Source of the DNA: Thioclava nitratireducens
Lineage (GTDB): Bacteria > Pseudomonadota > Alphaproteobacteria > Rhodobacterales > Rhodobacteraceae
Direction of reading: 5' to 3'
DNA: 64,000 nucleotides
Assembly: GCF_001940525.2 (NCBI RefSeq)
Contig: NZ_CP019437.1
Coordinates: 532,501 to 596,500, forward strand
A program made the translations under genes and the position numbers. This document shows, one piece after another, positions 20,993 to 30,118 of this stretch. The notes under the pieces were generated by a model. That model made no database searches. It was given only the letters and a program-made list of their open reading frames with translations, and was not told the DNA's origin. Within the stretch, counting starts at the first letter, position 1, and every line of letters starts with the position of its first letter.

Positions 20993-21629
20993 AGAGGCTC
21001 AGCCCACCTTGCAGGAACCCGAGCTGAGATTGCAGGTAACCCAGTGCCAGCGCAAGGAAGCCGAGCCCGACCACAGCGATGATCGCGCCCAGCCCGCGCG
21101 AGAGCTGACCACCCCGGATCGGGTCGAGGACGAGACCCACGCCGACCCCGATCACGTGGATCATCCCGGTCGCCAGCACGAAGCCGATCGCGAAATCTGC
21201 CGGGTCGGCGGCCATCGGCAGCTCTGCCCCATGTGCGTAACCGTGGTAAAGCGCGAAGACCGAGATGATCGCGAGCGCTATCCATTCGTAGGGCTTCCAT
21301 GCGGTGGCGATGGCGAGGCCGAGAACTACGATAGACAGCGCGATCCCGATCTCGATGCCGGGCAGCGGCAGGCCGAGAATGCCGATCACGCCACCTACGA
21401 CCATGATCAGCGGGAAGGTCACCGGCAATTGCCAGACCTGACGTCCACCCATCTGCGCGCCCCAGAGGCCCACCGCGAACATCGCGAGGAAATGGTCATA
21501 GCCCGAGAGCGGATGCTCGAACCCTGCGGTGAAACCGCCCGAGCCGGTCGCGGTGATGTGGGCGGCGGCCACCTGCGGCAGCATCAGGGCGGCGAGGCCC
21601 AAGAGGGCGGCAAGGCGGCGATGGATCAT
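20982..21629 (-). CDS. hupE: HupE/UreJ-family membrane protein
   Basis: A 215-aa protein with a cleavable leader (ALMLPQVAAA) and six to seven membrane segments. The mature N-terminus starts HITATGSGGFTAGFEHPLSG. The HupE signature (HPLSGYDHFLAM at ~46-57) has conserved His and Asp residues proposed to carry Ni2+ or Co2+. The second signature is in the ALYHGYAHGAELP segment (~125-137). HupE/UreJ proteins import nickel or cobalt for hydrogenase or urease. The ATG at 21629 is the first that keeps a normal leader; an in-frame start 36 bases upstream is less likely. It is first in a three-gene operon. Confidence 0.85.
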   Translation of the reverse strand: MIHRRLAALLGLAALMLPQVAAAHITATGSGGFTAGFEHPLSGYDHFLAMFAVGLWGAQMGGRQVWQLPVTFPLIMVVGGVIGILGLPLPGIEIGIALSIVVLGLAIATAWKPYEWIALAIISVFALYHGYAHGAELPMAADPADFAIGFVLATGMIHVIGVGVGLVLDPIRGGQLSRGLGAIIAVVGLGFLALALGYLQSQLGFLQGGLSLFGH

Positions 21630-21743
21630 GCGGAGGCTCTCTGTCCCGTGACTGTCGAGCGGCATCTTCCGGATCGTCGCGCGAAACTCAAGGCGGCAAA
21701 GCGTTCACCGCGTCTCACCATCGATTGAAGGGTGCGCGAGGGC

Positions 21744-23651
21744 TCAGCCCGCGCCGAGGAGGGCCGAGATCTGGTAGGTTGCGAAAGCCGCGAGATAGGC
21801 CAGCGCGAACATGTAGACCACCGCGACCCACATCCACTTCGCCGAACCCGCCTCGCGCCGGATAACCGCCAGCGTGGAGATGCATTGCGGTGCGAAGATA
21901 TACCATGCGAGCAACGCCAGCGCGGTGCCGAGGCTCCACTGATCGGTAAGCGTGTGGATCAGGCCGTTCTCGCCGCCCACCGCGTAGACCGTGGCTAGCC
22001 CTGCGACCGCGACTTCGCGGGCGGCCATGCCCGGCACCAGCGCCACGGCGATCTGCCAGTTGAAGCCCAAAGGCGCGAGGATCGGCGCGACGAAGTGGCC
22101 GATCATCGCGGCGAAGGAATAGTTGATCGCCGGTTGCGTAGCGCCCTCGGGGGCCATCGGGAAGGTCGACAGGAACCAGATCACCACCATCGCCCAGAAG
22201 ATCACCGTGCCAGCCCGGCGCAGGAAGACCCGTGCGCGCTGGTAGAGCCCCAGCGCAATATTGCGCAGGATCGGCATCTTGTAGTCGGGCAGGTCGAGCA
22301 TCAGTGGCGCCGAGCGCTCTTCACGTGCGAAGATATGCCGCGCGACGAAGGCCACTGTGAGAACCGAGAACACGCCAGCCGCATAAAGACCGAACATGAC
22401 CAGCCCCTGCAGGCTCAGCCCGCCGAGCACTTTCGTGTTGGGGATGAAGGCGGCGATGATCAGTGTGTAGACGGGAATGCGCGCCGAGCAGGTCATCAGC
22501 GGCGCGACGAGGATCGTCGTCAGCCGGTCGCGTTTATTGTCGATCACCCGCGCGGCCATGATGCCGGGGATCGCGCAGGCGAAGCTCGACAGAAGCGGGA
22601 TGAAAGCGCGCCCGTTCAGCCCGGCGCGGCCCATGATCCGGTCCATCAGGAAGGCCGCCCGCGCCATGTAGCCGAAATCTTCCAGCAGCAGGATGAAGAG
22701 GAAGGTGAACAGGATCTGCGGAAGAAAGATGATGACCGAGCCGATGCCCGCGATCAAACCGTCCGAGATGAAGCTTTGCACCAGCCCTTCGGGCATCACT
22801 TGCGTCACCAGCGCGCCCAGCGAACTGAACGCCCAGTCGATCGCATCCATGAAGGGCGCGGCCCAGGAAAAGACGGCCTGAAACATCACGAAGAGGATCG
22901 CCAGCAGGATGATCGGCCCCGCGATCGGGTTCAGCACCACGCGGTCGATCTTGGCGGAAATCGTGTCCGGCTCGGGCGGGCGGATGACGTGGGTCTTCAC
23001 CAGCCGTTCCGCCTCGCGCATCGAGACCCGCATGTCATGCGTACTCGGAACCGCCCAGCTAGAGGGTTGCGGGTCGTCGAGGCCGGCTTCCAGCATCGGA
23101 TCCACCTTGGACCACAACTCGTCGAGCCCGCCGCGGCGGACGGCAGTGGCCGGGATCACCGGGATGCCCAGTTCCTCGCTCAGCGCGACATGGTCGATCT
23201 GCAAGCCGCGATGGCGCGCGATGTCGATCATGTTGAGGATCATCACGATCGGCAGGCCGATCTTCTTCAGTTCCGAGACCAGGCGCAGCGCGCCGCGCAG
23301 GTTGGTCGCATCGCCCACCGCGAGGATCATGTCGGGGACGCGCTCTCCCGGGCGCTGGCCCAGCAGCACGTCGCGGGTCACTTCCTCGTCCGGAGAACGG
23401 GCGCGCAAGCTATGGGTGCCGGGCAGGTCGATCAGCGCGAACTTGCGCCCCGCAGGCGTGGTCGCCACGCCGACTTTGCGCTCCACGGTCACGCCGGAAT
23501 AATTGCCGACCTTCTGCGTCGCACCGGTCATCGCGTTGAACAGCGCCGTCTTGCCGCAATTCGGCGCACCGACCAGCGCGGCCTCGCTCGGCTGGGCGTC
23601 GGGATCGGTCTGCGGGGCTTTGGGCTGGTTTATGGCAGGAGCCGACGTCAT
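21744..23651 (-). CDS. feoB: Ferrous iron transporter B (FeoB)
   Basis: A 635-aa GTP-gated Fe2+ permease of the inner membrane. The N-terminal G domain has G1 GAPNCGKT (~28-35), the G2 region YSGVTVERKVG, G3 DLPG (~74) and G4 NMID (~140). A helical insert follows, then the membrane domain with two Gate motifs (FLMDRIMGRAGLNGRAFIP, CSARIPVYTLI with a conserved Cys). It ends in a short hydrophobic tail. It overlaps feoA by four bases (ATGA). No feoC is seen. The first ~20 residues (Pro/Gln-rich) precede the G domain and may be disordered. Confidence 0.96.
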   Translation of the reverse strand: MTSAPAINQPKAPQTDPDAQPSEAALVGAPNCGKTALFNAMTGATQKVGNYSGVTVERKVGVATTPAGRKFALIDLPGTHSLRARSPDEEVTRDVLLGQRPGERVPDMILAVGDATNLRGALRLVSELKKIGLPIVMILNMIDIARHRGLQIDHVALSEELGIPVIPATAVRRGGLDELWSKVDPMLEAGLDDPQPSSWAVPSTHDMRVSMREAERLVKTHVIRPPEPDTISAKIDRVVLNPIAGPIILLAILFVMFQAVFSWAAPFMDAIDWAFSSLGALVTQVMPEGLVQSFISDGLIAGIGSVIIFLPQILFTFLFILLLEDFGYMARAAFLMDRIMGRAGLNGRAFIPLLSSFACAIPGIMAARVIDNKRDRLTTILVAPLMTCSARIPVYTLIIAAFIPNTKVLGGLSLQGLVMFGLYAAGVFSVLTVAFVARHIFAREERSAPLMLDLPDYKMPILRNIALGLYQRARVFLRRAGTVIFWAMVVIWFLSTFPMAPEGATQPAINYSFAAMIGHFVAPILAPLGFNWQIAVALVPGMAAREVAVAGLATVYAVGGENGLIHTLTDQWSLGTALALLAWYIFAPQCISTLAVIRREAGSAKWMWVAVVYMFALAYLAAFATYQISALLGAG

Positions 23652-23935
23652 TCCGCGAGGATGGCCATCGCCTCGGCACGCCGCAGAGCGACGGTGGTGT
23701 CGTTCACGCGCACCGCGATAGGATCGCGACCGAACGGACCTTCGTGAAGGATGTGGACCGACGCGCCCTCGATGAAGCCAAGCTCCAGCAGGCGCAGTTC
23801 CAGCTCGTCCGCGTCATAGCCGTCCTTCCCGGCCAGCGGGCAGACAGAGACCAGAGTGCCCCGGAACCCGCGACGGCACTGGCCAAGCGGCAGTGCGCAT
23901 TTGCAGGTTTCGTTCTCGATAGGGCTGGCCTTCAT
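23648..23935 (-). CDS. feoA: FeoA-family protein
   Basis: A 95-aa SH3-like cytoplasmic protein needed for FeoB-mediated Fe2+ uptake. The family pattern is CPLAGKDGYDADELELRLLE (~32-51), LGFIEGASVHIL, GPFGRDPIAVRV and VALRRAEAMAI. The N-terminal CKCALPLGQC stretch has three Cys residues that might bind iron or a cluster; FeoA core proteins usually lack such an extension. It is the first gene of feoAB, and GAGG lies just before the ATG. A candidate Irr box sits 131 bases upstream of the start. Confidence 0.92.
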   Translation of the reverse strand: MKASPIENETCKCALPLGQCRRGFRGTLVSVCPLAGKDGYDADELELRLLELGFIEGASVHILHEGPFGRDPIAVRVNDTTVALRRAEAMAILAE

Positions 23936-24051
23936 GAGGGCACCTCCGTGATGGGTCGCGAGTCGGTCTTCGCTTCCTATCGTCAGGAGATAGTCTGGAA
24001 ATTGATCTCTGACAAATGAAGTCTGGTATTTTCCCGCCTTCGTGATCGATT

Positions 24052-24082
24052 ATTTTACTCAGGAATTTAGAAGGAGTCTAAA
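24052..24082 (-). promoter_or_regulatory. Candidate Irr box and promoter of feoAB
   Basis: TTTAGAAGGAGTCTAAA at 24066-24082 is a nearly perfect 17-bp palindrome and matches the iron-control element (ICE) recognised by Irr in Alphaproteobacteria (TTTAGAA, three bases, TTCTAAA). On the minus strand a TAAAAT-like -10 (24052-24057) follows it, so the box would cover the -35 of feoAB. The rest of the 23936-24179 gap holds no gene. Confidence 0.7.
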
Positions 24083-24120
24083 CTGTGGCGTAAGCCCATG
24101 AATTCGTTAGGCTGAAGGAG

Positions 24121-24151
24121 AAAGGCGCCGCGCCCTCGAGAGCGACGCCTT
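24121..24151 (-). terminator. Terminator of the type I secretion operon
   Basis: Stem AAGGCG...CGCCTT with a mismatched extension of several G:C pairs and loop TCGA, followed on the minus strand by TTTCTCCTTC. It lies 29 bases beyond the HlyD-family stop codon. Confidence 0.5.
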
Positions 24152-24179
24152 CACGCCGGTTTTCCGTCGGATCGACCTC

Positions 24180-25532
24180 TCAATGCTCGCGGAAAGCACG
24201 GTTCATCGAATCCACCACTGGTTTCGCGATGTATTGGGCGAAGGTTCGCGACGCGGTCTGGATCATCACTTCCACCGGCATCCCGGGCATCGGCGCGAAG
24301 CCCGGTACCCGGCGCAGCTCCGAGGCGGGCAGGCGGATGCGGGCGATATAGACCTCGCGGGGATGTTCGCCCGAGCGCTCCACGATCGCGTCGGCGGAGA
24401 TGTAATAGACCTCCCCAATCAGGATCGGCGTCGTGCGCTGGTTGAGCGCCGAGAGCCGCACCGACGCTTCCTGTCCGACCTTGATCGCGTCGATATCGGT
24501 GCGCGCGATCATCGTCTCGATGATGAGCGGGGCTTCCGAGGGCAGGATCTCGGCGATGACCTTGCCCGCCTCGATCACGCCGCCCGCGCCGGAATAGTTC
24601 AGCCGCACCACGGTGCCGGAAACCGGGCTTTCGATCACCACGCGCTTCAGGATGGAGGTCGCCTTGCGCTCTTGCTCGCGTACGGAATCGAGTTCCGCCT
24701 GCACGGTCTCCAACTCGTCGAGCGCGGCCTGCTTGTGGGTCTCGATCGTCTGCTTGGTCTGCGCCTGGTATTTCGCGCGCATCTCCTCGCTCTCGCCGAT
24801 CTCCGCCTTGAGGCGGCCGATCTGCCCTTCCGCATCGGCCAGAGCGCGAAGCAGCGCGTTCAGCTCGGTTCGCCGGATCAGCCCGCTCTCGAAGAGTTTC
24901 GCCTTGCTCTCATGGTCCTCGGCCAGCAGGTCGCGCTGGGCCTCCGCGGCAATCAGCTGCGCGCGGTAGCCTTCCGAACGGCTCTCCATCGCGGCGATGT
25001 TGCGCGCCAGCAGGTCCAACTCGCTTTGCACTTTCGCTTTCGTCACGTCAAAGGCGAGGCGTTGGGAATCCATCATCGCGGCGATTTCCACGTCGCGCCG
25101 GGCGTCCTGCAGCCATTTCGGGAAGACCAGTTCGCGCCAGCCGTCATATTCGGCCTGTATCCGGGCCTCCATCGATTCCAGTCGCGCGCGGCGCAGGAAT
25201 AGCGCGCGTTCATTGGCGAGCGCCGAGGTCTCGTCGAGGCGCAGGAGCGGTTGCCCCGCGGTGACGAAATCGCCCTCGGAGACATTGATCTCCTTGATGA
25301 TCCCGCCTTCGAGGTGCTGGATCATCTTGTTGCGGCCCGTGGCCACGAAAGAGCCCGGTGCCATGACGGCGGCGGCGAGCGGGGCGCTGAAGGCCCAGAC
25401 GCCGAAGCCGCCAAAGGCCATCGCGAAGATCGTCAGCCCGACGATGACCAGCGTCTTGATGCTGCGCGGGACCTCGGTCGACCAGTCGGGGGTCTCGTGG
25501 GAGTTGAGCGGGTTGGTCAGAAGGAGTGTCAT
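24180..25532 (-). CDS. HlyD-family type I secretion periplasmic adaptor
   Basis: A 450-aa membrane-fusion protein that bridges an ABC exporter to an outer-membrane channel. There is a short cytoplasmic N-terminus and one membrane segment (~27-49, VIVGLTIFAMAFGGFGVWAF). The lipoyl half-motif IQHLEGGIIKEINVSEGDFV is at ~71-90. A long coiled coil covers ~100-290, then the second lipoyl part (VIESPVSGTVVRLNY) and the beta-barrel with PGMPVEVMI near the end, as in PrtE/PrsE. Its start overlaps the ABC exporter stop by four bases. No TolC-like gene is present, so an outer-membrane partner must come from elsewhere. Confidence 0.93.
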   Translation of the reverse strand: MTLLLTNPLNSHETPDWSTEVPRSIKTLVIVGLTIFAMAFGGFGVWAFSAPLAAAVMAPGSFVATGRNKMIQHLEGGIIKEINVSEGDFVTAGQPLLRLDETSALANERALFLRRARLESMEARIQAEYDGWRELVFPKWLQDARRDVEIAAMMDSQRLAFDVTKAKVQSELDLLARNIAAMESRSEGYRAQLIAAEAQRDLLAEDHESKAKLFESGLIRRTELNALLRALADAEGQIGRLKAEIGESEEMRAKYQAQTKQTIETHKQAALDELETVQAELDSVREQERKATSILKRVVIESPVSGTVVRLNYSGAGGVIEAGKVIAEILPSEAPLIIETMIARTDIDAIKVGQEASVRLSALNQRTTPILIGEVYYISADAIVERSGEHPREVYIARIRLPASELRRVPGFAPMPGMPVEVMIQTASRTFAQYIAKPVVDSMNRAFREH

Positions 25533-27604
25533 GCCGGGGCTCCTTGCATCGGGGCGGTCGCGGCGACGTTCTGCGCCGCTGCGCGTTGTTGCTGCACCTG
25601 CTGGGCCTTGGCCTGCTTGCGCCGCTCCAGCTCTGCGAGCATCTGGTCGCGCCAGCCGAACATCGCGATATTGCCGTCGTTGAGCAGCATGATCTTGTCG
25701 ACCGCGCTGAGCAGAGAGGGTTTCTGCGTGACCACGACCACCGTGATCCCGTTGGCCTTGGCATGACCGAGCGCGCGCACGAGGGCCGCGTCGCCTTGCG
25801 TGTCTAGGTTCGAGTTCGGCTCGTCCAGCACCACGAACTTCGGATCGCCGAAGAAGGCGCGCGCCAGACCGATCCGCTGTTTCTGTCCGCCCGATAGCGG
25901 CGAGCCGTCGGAGCTGACGACCGTCTCGTAACCCTGCGGCAGCGAGGCGATCATCTCGTGCACATCGGCGAGCGCGGCGGCGCGATGGATCGCGGCGTCG
26001 CTCGCATCCTCCCGCATCCGGGCGATGTTCTGCTTGATGGTGCCCGGGAAGAGCTGCACGTCCTGCGGCAGATAGCCGATGCTTTCGCCGAATTGCCGCG
26101 GGTCCCAGTTGCGGATGTCCATCAGGTCGAGCCGCACAGCTCCCGAGGTCGGCAGCACCGATCCCACCAGCATCTTGCCGAGCGTCGTCTTGCCGGCGCC
26201 CGAATTGCCGATGATCGCCAGTTGGTCGCCGGGCGCGAGCGAGAAGGTCAGCGCATTCAGCACGACATGCTTGGTGCCTTGCGGAACATAGAGGAGACGC
26301 TCGATATCGAGCCGTCCTTCCACCTTGGGCAGGCGCAGCTTGTCGTTGCGGGTCTTGGCGGAGGCCAGAAGCTGGCCGACCCGATCATAGGCGCCGCGTG
26401 CCAGCAGGAAGGAGTTCCATCCCTCGATCGCACCTTCGATCGGCGCGAGCGCACGGCCCGCGACGATCGAGGCAGCGATCACCATGCCGCCGGTGATCTG
26501 CCCATCGAGAGCGAGATAGGCGCCCCAGCCCAGCATCCCGATCTGGGTGAACAGGCGGAACATCCGCGACGCGGAGGCGGTGAAGACGTTGCGATCCTGC
26601 GCCTCCGTCTGCGCGCGCAGGGAGGCGGCGGTATCGCGACCCCAGATCGACACGGCTTCGGGGATCATCGCCATCGCGTTGATGATCTGGCTGTTGCGCG
26701 ACATCGACTCAAGGTGAAGGTTCGCCCGGGTCTGCGCGATATTGGCACGGCTGAAGCCGTCCGAAGTGATCTTCTGGTTGATCCAGGCAAACAGCATAAG
26801 GATCAATGCGGTCACGACCACGATCGTGCCGAGATGCGGGTGGATCAGGAAGACCGCAAGCACGAAGATCGGCGCGAAGGGCACGTCCAGGAAGGACAGC
26901 AGCGTGCCGGAGACAAGGAAGCTCCGCAGCGCGTTGAGATCGCCCAGAACCTGATATTCGCGCCCGTTGGAATGCAGCGAAGCCTGCGCTGCAGCCGACA
27001 AGACCGGTGCGCCGAGCCGCGCGGCCACATCCACCGCCGAGCGCATCAGTACCAGCCGGCGTACCGCGTCTAGCAGCGTCTGCACCACGATCGCCCCGGC
27101 AATCACGATGGTCAGCATCACCAGCGTGTCGGTCGAGCGCGAGGTGAAGACCCGATCGGAAATCTGGAACAGGTAGATCGGTACCGCGAGGATCAGGATA
27201 TTCGTGGCGCAGGTCATCAGCACGACGAAGGCCATGTTCACGCGCAGCCGCTTTTTCATGTCATGCAGCGTGCGGGTGAAATCGACCGGGCCGAGGCGCT
27301 TGTGAAAGGCTGGGGTGGAGGGTGGCGCCGGTGGGGAGCCGGAGGCATTTTGCGCGGGGACACGACCCGCCTCCTTTCGGGCGTCAGCACCACCCTCCGT
27401 CCGGGCGGCGACTGTCTCGACAGTCCCCTCCGCACCGGTTTCGTCGGCGCGCGCTTTCGCCCCGGGACCGTCGCCCGTTGCGTTTTGCGCCTGCCGTTTG
27501 TCTGTCGGATCGGCCTGCGGCGGATCCACGTTCCGAGCCATCGCGTCATGACCATCTTGGCGGGTCGCCTGCCCCCCGGCGGCGTCGTCAGTCCTGTCTT
27601 TCAT
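25529..27604 (-). CDS. Type I secretion ABC exporter (PrtD/PrsD-like)
   Basis: A 691-aa half-transporter with fused permease and ATPase. Residues 1-~105 are a disordered, charged extension absent from typical 550-580-aa PrtD proteins. Six membrane segments span ~120-400. The ATPase has Walker A GNSGAGKTTLGK, Q-loop YLPQDVQLFPG, signature LSGGQKQR and Walker B FVVLDEPNSNLD. The H-loop reads VVVTQKPSLL, with Gln where exporters have the catalytic His. A Gln-rich tail closes it. It lies 36 bases after the large acidic protein gene, whose product is probably its cargo. No C39-peptidase domain is seen. Confidence 0.92.
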   Translation of the reverse strand: MKDRTDDAAGGQATRQDGHDAMARNVDPPQADPTDKRQAQNATGDGPGAKARADETGAEGTVETVAARTEGGADARKEAGRVPAQNASGSPPAPPSTPAFHKRLGPVDFTRTLHDMKKRLRVNMAFVVLMTCATNILILAVPIYLFQISDRVFTSRSTDTLVMLTIVIAGAIVVQTLLDAVRRLVLMRSAVDVAARLGAPVLSAAAQASLHSNGREYQVLGDLNALRSFLVSGTLLSFLDVPFAPIFVLAVFLIHPHLGTIVVVTALILMLFAWINQKITSDGFSRANIAQTRANLHLESMSRNSQIINAMAMIPEAVSIWGRDTAASLRAQTEAQDRNVFTASASRMFRLFTQIGMLGWGAYLALDGQITGGMVIAASIVAGRALAPIEGAIEGWNSFLLARGAYDRVGQLLASAKTRNDKLRLPKVEGRLDIERLLYVPQGTKHVVLNALTFSLAPGDQLAIIGNSGAGKTTLGKMLVGSVLPTSGAVRLDLMDIRNWDPRQFGESIGYLPQDVQLFPGTIKQNIARMREDASDAAIHRAAALADVHEMIASLPQGYETVVSSDGSPLSGGQKQRIGLARAFFGDPKFVVLDEPNSNLDTQGDAALVRALGHAKANGITVVVVTQKPSLLSAVDKIMLLNDGNIAMFGWRDQMLAELERRKQAKAQQVQQQRAAAQNVAATAPMQGAPA

Positions 27605-27640
27605 CGAAGTTCCCCTAGTGAATGAAGTTCCGCCCCTCCG

Positions 27641-29941
27641 TCAGGCCAGAACCGTGTGCAATGCATCGAGCGACCCGCTTCCCCCGTGGGAGCCCGGATG
27701 CACCTGGAATTCGTCATCGTCGTAAGTCGGCGCGTTCTCGATCATCCCGTCCGCGAGGAACGCCACCGCCTCCGAGGCAAGCGCCCCTTCGCTGGGGCTC
27801 GTCGGGCCGAGGGGACCGCCGCTGCCATCGTCCATCATCCCCGCCTGCCAGATCACCGCGTCGGAATAGACGCCATCGGCGGCCATGATCGTGCTGTCGA
27901 CGCCCGCGACAGTCAGCGACGAGACGTTGGCGAGCGTGTTGCCGCCCGCATCGACGTCGAATTCGCCCGGACCGTCGACCGATATCAGGTCGGCATCTTC
28001 GAGAATGTTGATCTGGGTGAGGTTGTCGCGAACGATCAGGTCTCCCTCGATATAGAGTACCCGCAGTGCCATCTGGCCGCCCAAAAGCTCGTCGCCCAGC
28101 AGCCCTTCGACCGCGTCGTAGGCCGCGCCCGGCGGCATCGAATAGCCTTCGCCCGGGTTCGGATCGAGGCCGCTGTAGATCTCCGCCAGCTGGTCGAGGA
28201 CGTTCTGATATTGCGGGTCCATCTCCAACTGCGTGTCGATGCCCACTTTGGTCAGATGCGCCTCATTCCACAGCAGGTTATCCTCGCTTGAGACATGGCC
28301 CACGCCGCCGTGTCCGATGCCGCCCGCGCCGCTCATCACCAGATCGTCGTCGAGCAATACGTTGATCTGCTCGAGCTGAGCGATCTCGTACATGTTGCCG
28401 CCGATCATGATCAGGTCGAACTGCGCGCCCGCTTCCAGCAGAAGCTGCAGGTTGACGGTCGAGTTGTCGCCCATCACGATCTCGGCGGAATAGGAGCCGA
28501 ATTCGAAGCTCACCAGATCCCCATCGGAGACCGCGTTCACCTGCGTCATGTGGTTGTCGACAATCAGGTCACCGCGAATTTCCGTCATCGCGATCAGGCT
28601 GCCGCCGGGCGGCATCACCAGGTTAAGGAAGTTCGCGGGATTGGCCTCTTGCGTGTAGACCGCGACGTTGTGGCCTAGCGAGGCGAGCGGGTCGGCGCTG
28701 TCACCATTACCCAAGCCTTGCCCGCCCGCGCTGTTGCCTGTGCCGTGGTGGCCGAGACCGGGCTTCATATCCGCGTCGCGCAGCACGTTCACCTGCGAGA
28801 TCACCGAGAGCGAGGTCACCGATCCGCCGACCGCGATCACCGGCGCATCGAGCCAGTCATGCACCACCTGCGACTGGTTCAGCAGAAGGTTGTTGCCGGT
28901 GCTGAGGCTCTGCGCGATTTCCAGTGCCATGTCCGCGGGATCGACGGGCATATCGGGGCCTTGGACCGTTCCGGCCGCCCCTTCGCCATCTCCGCCGATA
29001 CCGTCGGTCTCCACCTCGATCACACCCGCGTCGAGCGGCGTATCCTCCGACTCGTCGTCCGAGGGGTCGCGTGCTTCCAGCCGAAGTTTCAATGTCTCGG
29101 GCAATTCGTCCATGAGCTGCCCGTCGAACACGACCGCGCCCGAAAACGCGGGTGGCAGGAGGGAGGCCGCCGCCTCTTCACCGTCGAGGCTTTCGCTTTG
29201 CAGCTCGCTGATGGCGTCCGGGTCGGTTGCGCCCTCCTCGAGACCGTCGCCCTCTTCCGGGTCGGTCGGCGCGGCGAAGATCGTCTCGCTGCGAAACATC
29301 GCGGCCGTCACGCCGTCGGGCACGGAATCGGGATCGAGTGCGTCGATCTGCGCCATCAGCGCCTCCGCCTGAGCTTCGACGGTCGTGCCGACGGGTGCGG
29401 CACTCACCGTCAGCGCATCTGCATATTCGGCCAGCGCCATCAGCTTCGACGATGTGGCCGCCGGGCCGTACTCGTCCATCAGCTCTGCCGGCATCATGAA
29501 GGGCTTGTCGTAGAGCACGTCATGATCGCTCAGCGTGTTGATCTGCGAAGTGATGTGGAGCACCGAGGAAGGTGGCGCCATTCCGAGAAACATCTGGAGC
29601 GGTACCGGAACGGGCGGAAAATCATAGGGCGGGATTGCGAGCTGGCCGGACGGCAACCCGGGCGGTGCGATATCGCGCAGCTGGTAATCGTCGACAAAGG
29701 GAAGCCACGGCGCCTCTGGCGGAGGCACGAGCGGGAGCTTCAGCTGCAGCGACGGATCGAAATCCTCGAGCAGGTAATCCGAATTGACGCTGACATTGAC
29801 GGAGAGCAGGTCCCCCGGCGAGGGCGCGGAAGCCTGCAGCGCGCGAAAGGCGTCGTATTCCTGTCGGGCGACATTGGTCTCGGTCGTCTGATTGAAGGCA
29901 CCGATGAAATGGGCGATGATTTCGGTCTGCCGGTCAAGCAT
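27641..29941 (-). CDS. Large acidic repeat protein, probable type I secretion substrate
   Basis: A 766-aa protein of no family I can name with certainty. It has no signal peptide, no RTX nonapeptides and is strongly acidic. It carries five copies of a Q-[IV]-N-x-[LV]-x-D-x-D motif: QINTLSDHDVL (133), QVNVLRDADM (383), QVNAVSDGDLV (467), QINVLLDDDLV (525) and QINILEDADLI (643). The last four lie in a region with G-D-L-I-V spacers that looks beta-rich. The N-terminal ~125 residues are Pro-rich. The C-terminus ends LDALHTVLA, compatible with an uncleaved type I signal. GGGGGG precedes the ATG at 29941; another ATG at 29959 lacks a site. Position just upstream of the exporter supports secretion. 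Confidence 0.72.
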   Translation of the reverse strand: MLDRQTEIIAHFIGAFNQTTETNVARQEYDAFRALQASAPSPGDLLSVNVSVNSDYLLEDFDPSLQLKLPLVPPPEAPWLPFVDDYQLRDIAPPGLPSGQLAIPPYDFPPVPVPLQMFLGMAPPSSVLHITSQINTLSDHDVLYDKPFMMPAELMDEYGPAATSSKLMALAEYADALTVSAAPVGTTVEAQAEALMAQIDALDPDSVPDGVTAAMFRSETIFAAPTDPEEGDGLEEGATDPDAISELQSESLDGEEAAASLLPPAFSGAVVFDGQLMDELPETLKLRLEARDPSDDESEDTPLDAGVIEVETDGIGGDGEGAAGTVQGPDMPVDPADMALEIAQSLSTGNNLLLNQSQVVHDWLDAPVIAVGGSVTSLSVISQVNVLRDADMKPGLGHHGTGNSAGGQGLGNGDSADPLASLGHNVAVYTQEANPANFLNLVMPPGGSLIAMTEIRGDLIVDNHMTQVNAVSDGDLVSFEFGSYSAEIVMGDNSTVNLQLLLEAGAQFDLIMIGGNMYEIAQLEQINVLLDDDLVMSGAGGIGHGGVGHVSSEDNLLWNEAHLTKVGIDTQLEMDPQYQNVLDQLAEIYSGLDPNPGEGYSMPPGAAYDAVEGLLGDELLGGQMALRVLYIEGDLIVRDNLTQINILEDADLISVDGPGEFDVDAGGNTLANVSSLTVAGVDSTIMAADGVYSDAVIWQAGMMDDGSGGPLGPTSPSEGALASEAVAFLADGMIENAPTYDDDEFQVHPGSHGGSGSLDALHTVLA

Positions 29942-30081
29942 CTTCCTTCCCCCCTTCATGACGCTGAAAACCCGCGCTTGGATGCGGGGCGTCAGACTGT
30001 CGGTTCATCGCATCCGGCGGGGTGAACTCCGCCGCGGGCAAGGTCCGGGCGTGATGCGATGCGAAACGGCCCGAACGGAAT

Positions 30082-30110
30082 GCGGCGCGCCTCTCGTGGA
30101 GGCACGCCGC
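30082..30110 (-). terminator. Hairpin between the two acidic protein genes
   Basis: GCGGCG and GCCTC arms pair with GAGGC and CGCCGC around a short loop, 9 bases past the stop of the upstream acidic protein. The minus-strand T tract is weak, so it may attenuate rather than stop transcription. The remaining 140 bases before the next gene hold nothing recognisable. Confidence 0.4.
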
Positions 30111-30118
30111 GTGTTTGC

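Noticed and set aside
22095..23747. 550-codon plus-strand open frame
   Set aside because: Mirror frame of feoB; Arg/His/Asp-rich shadow composition.
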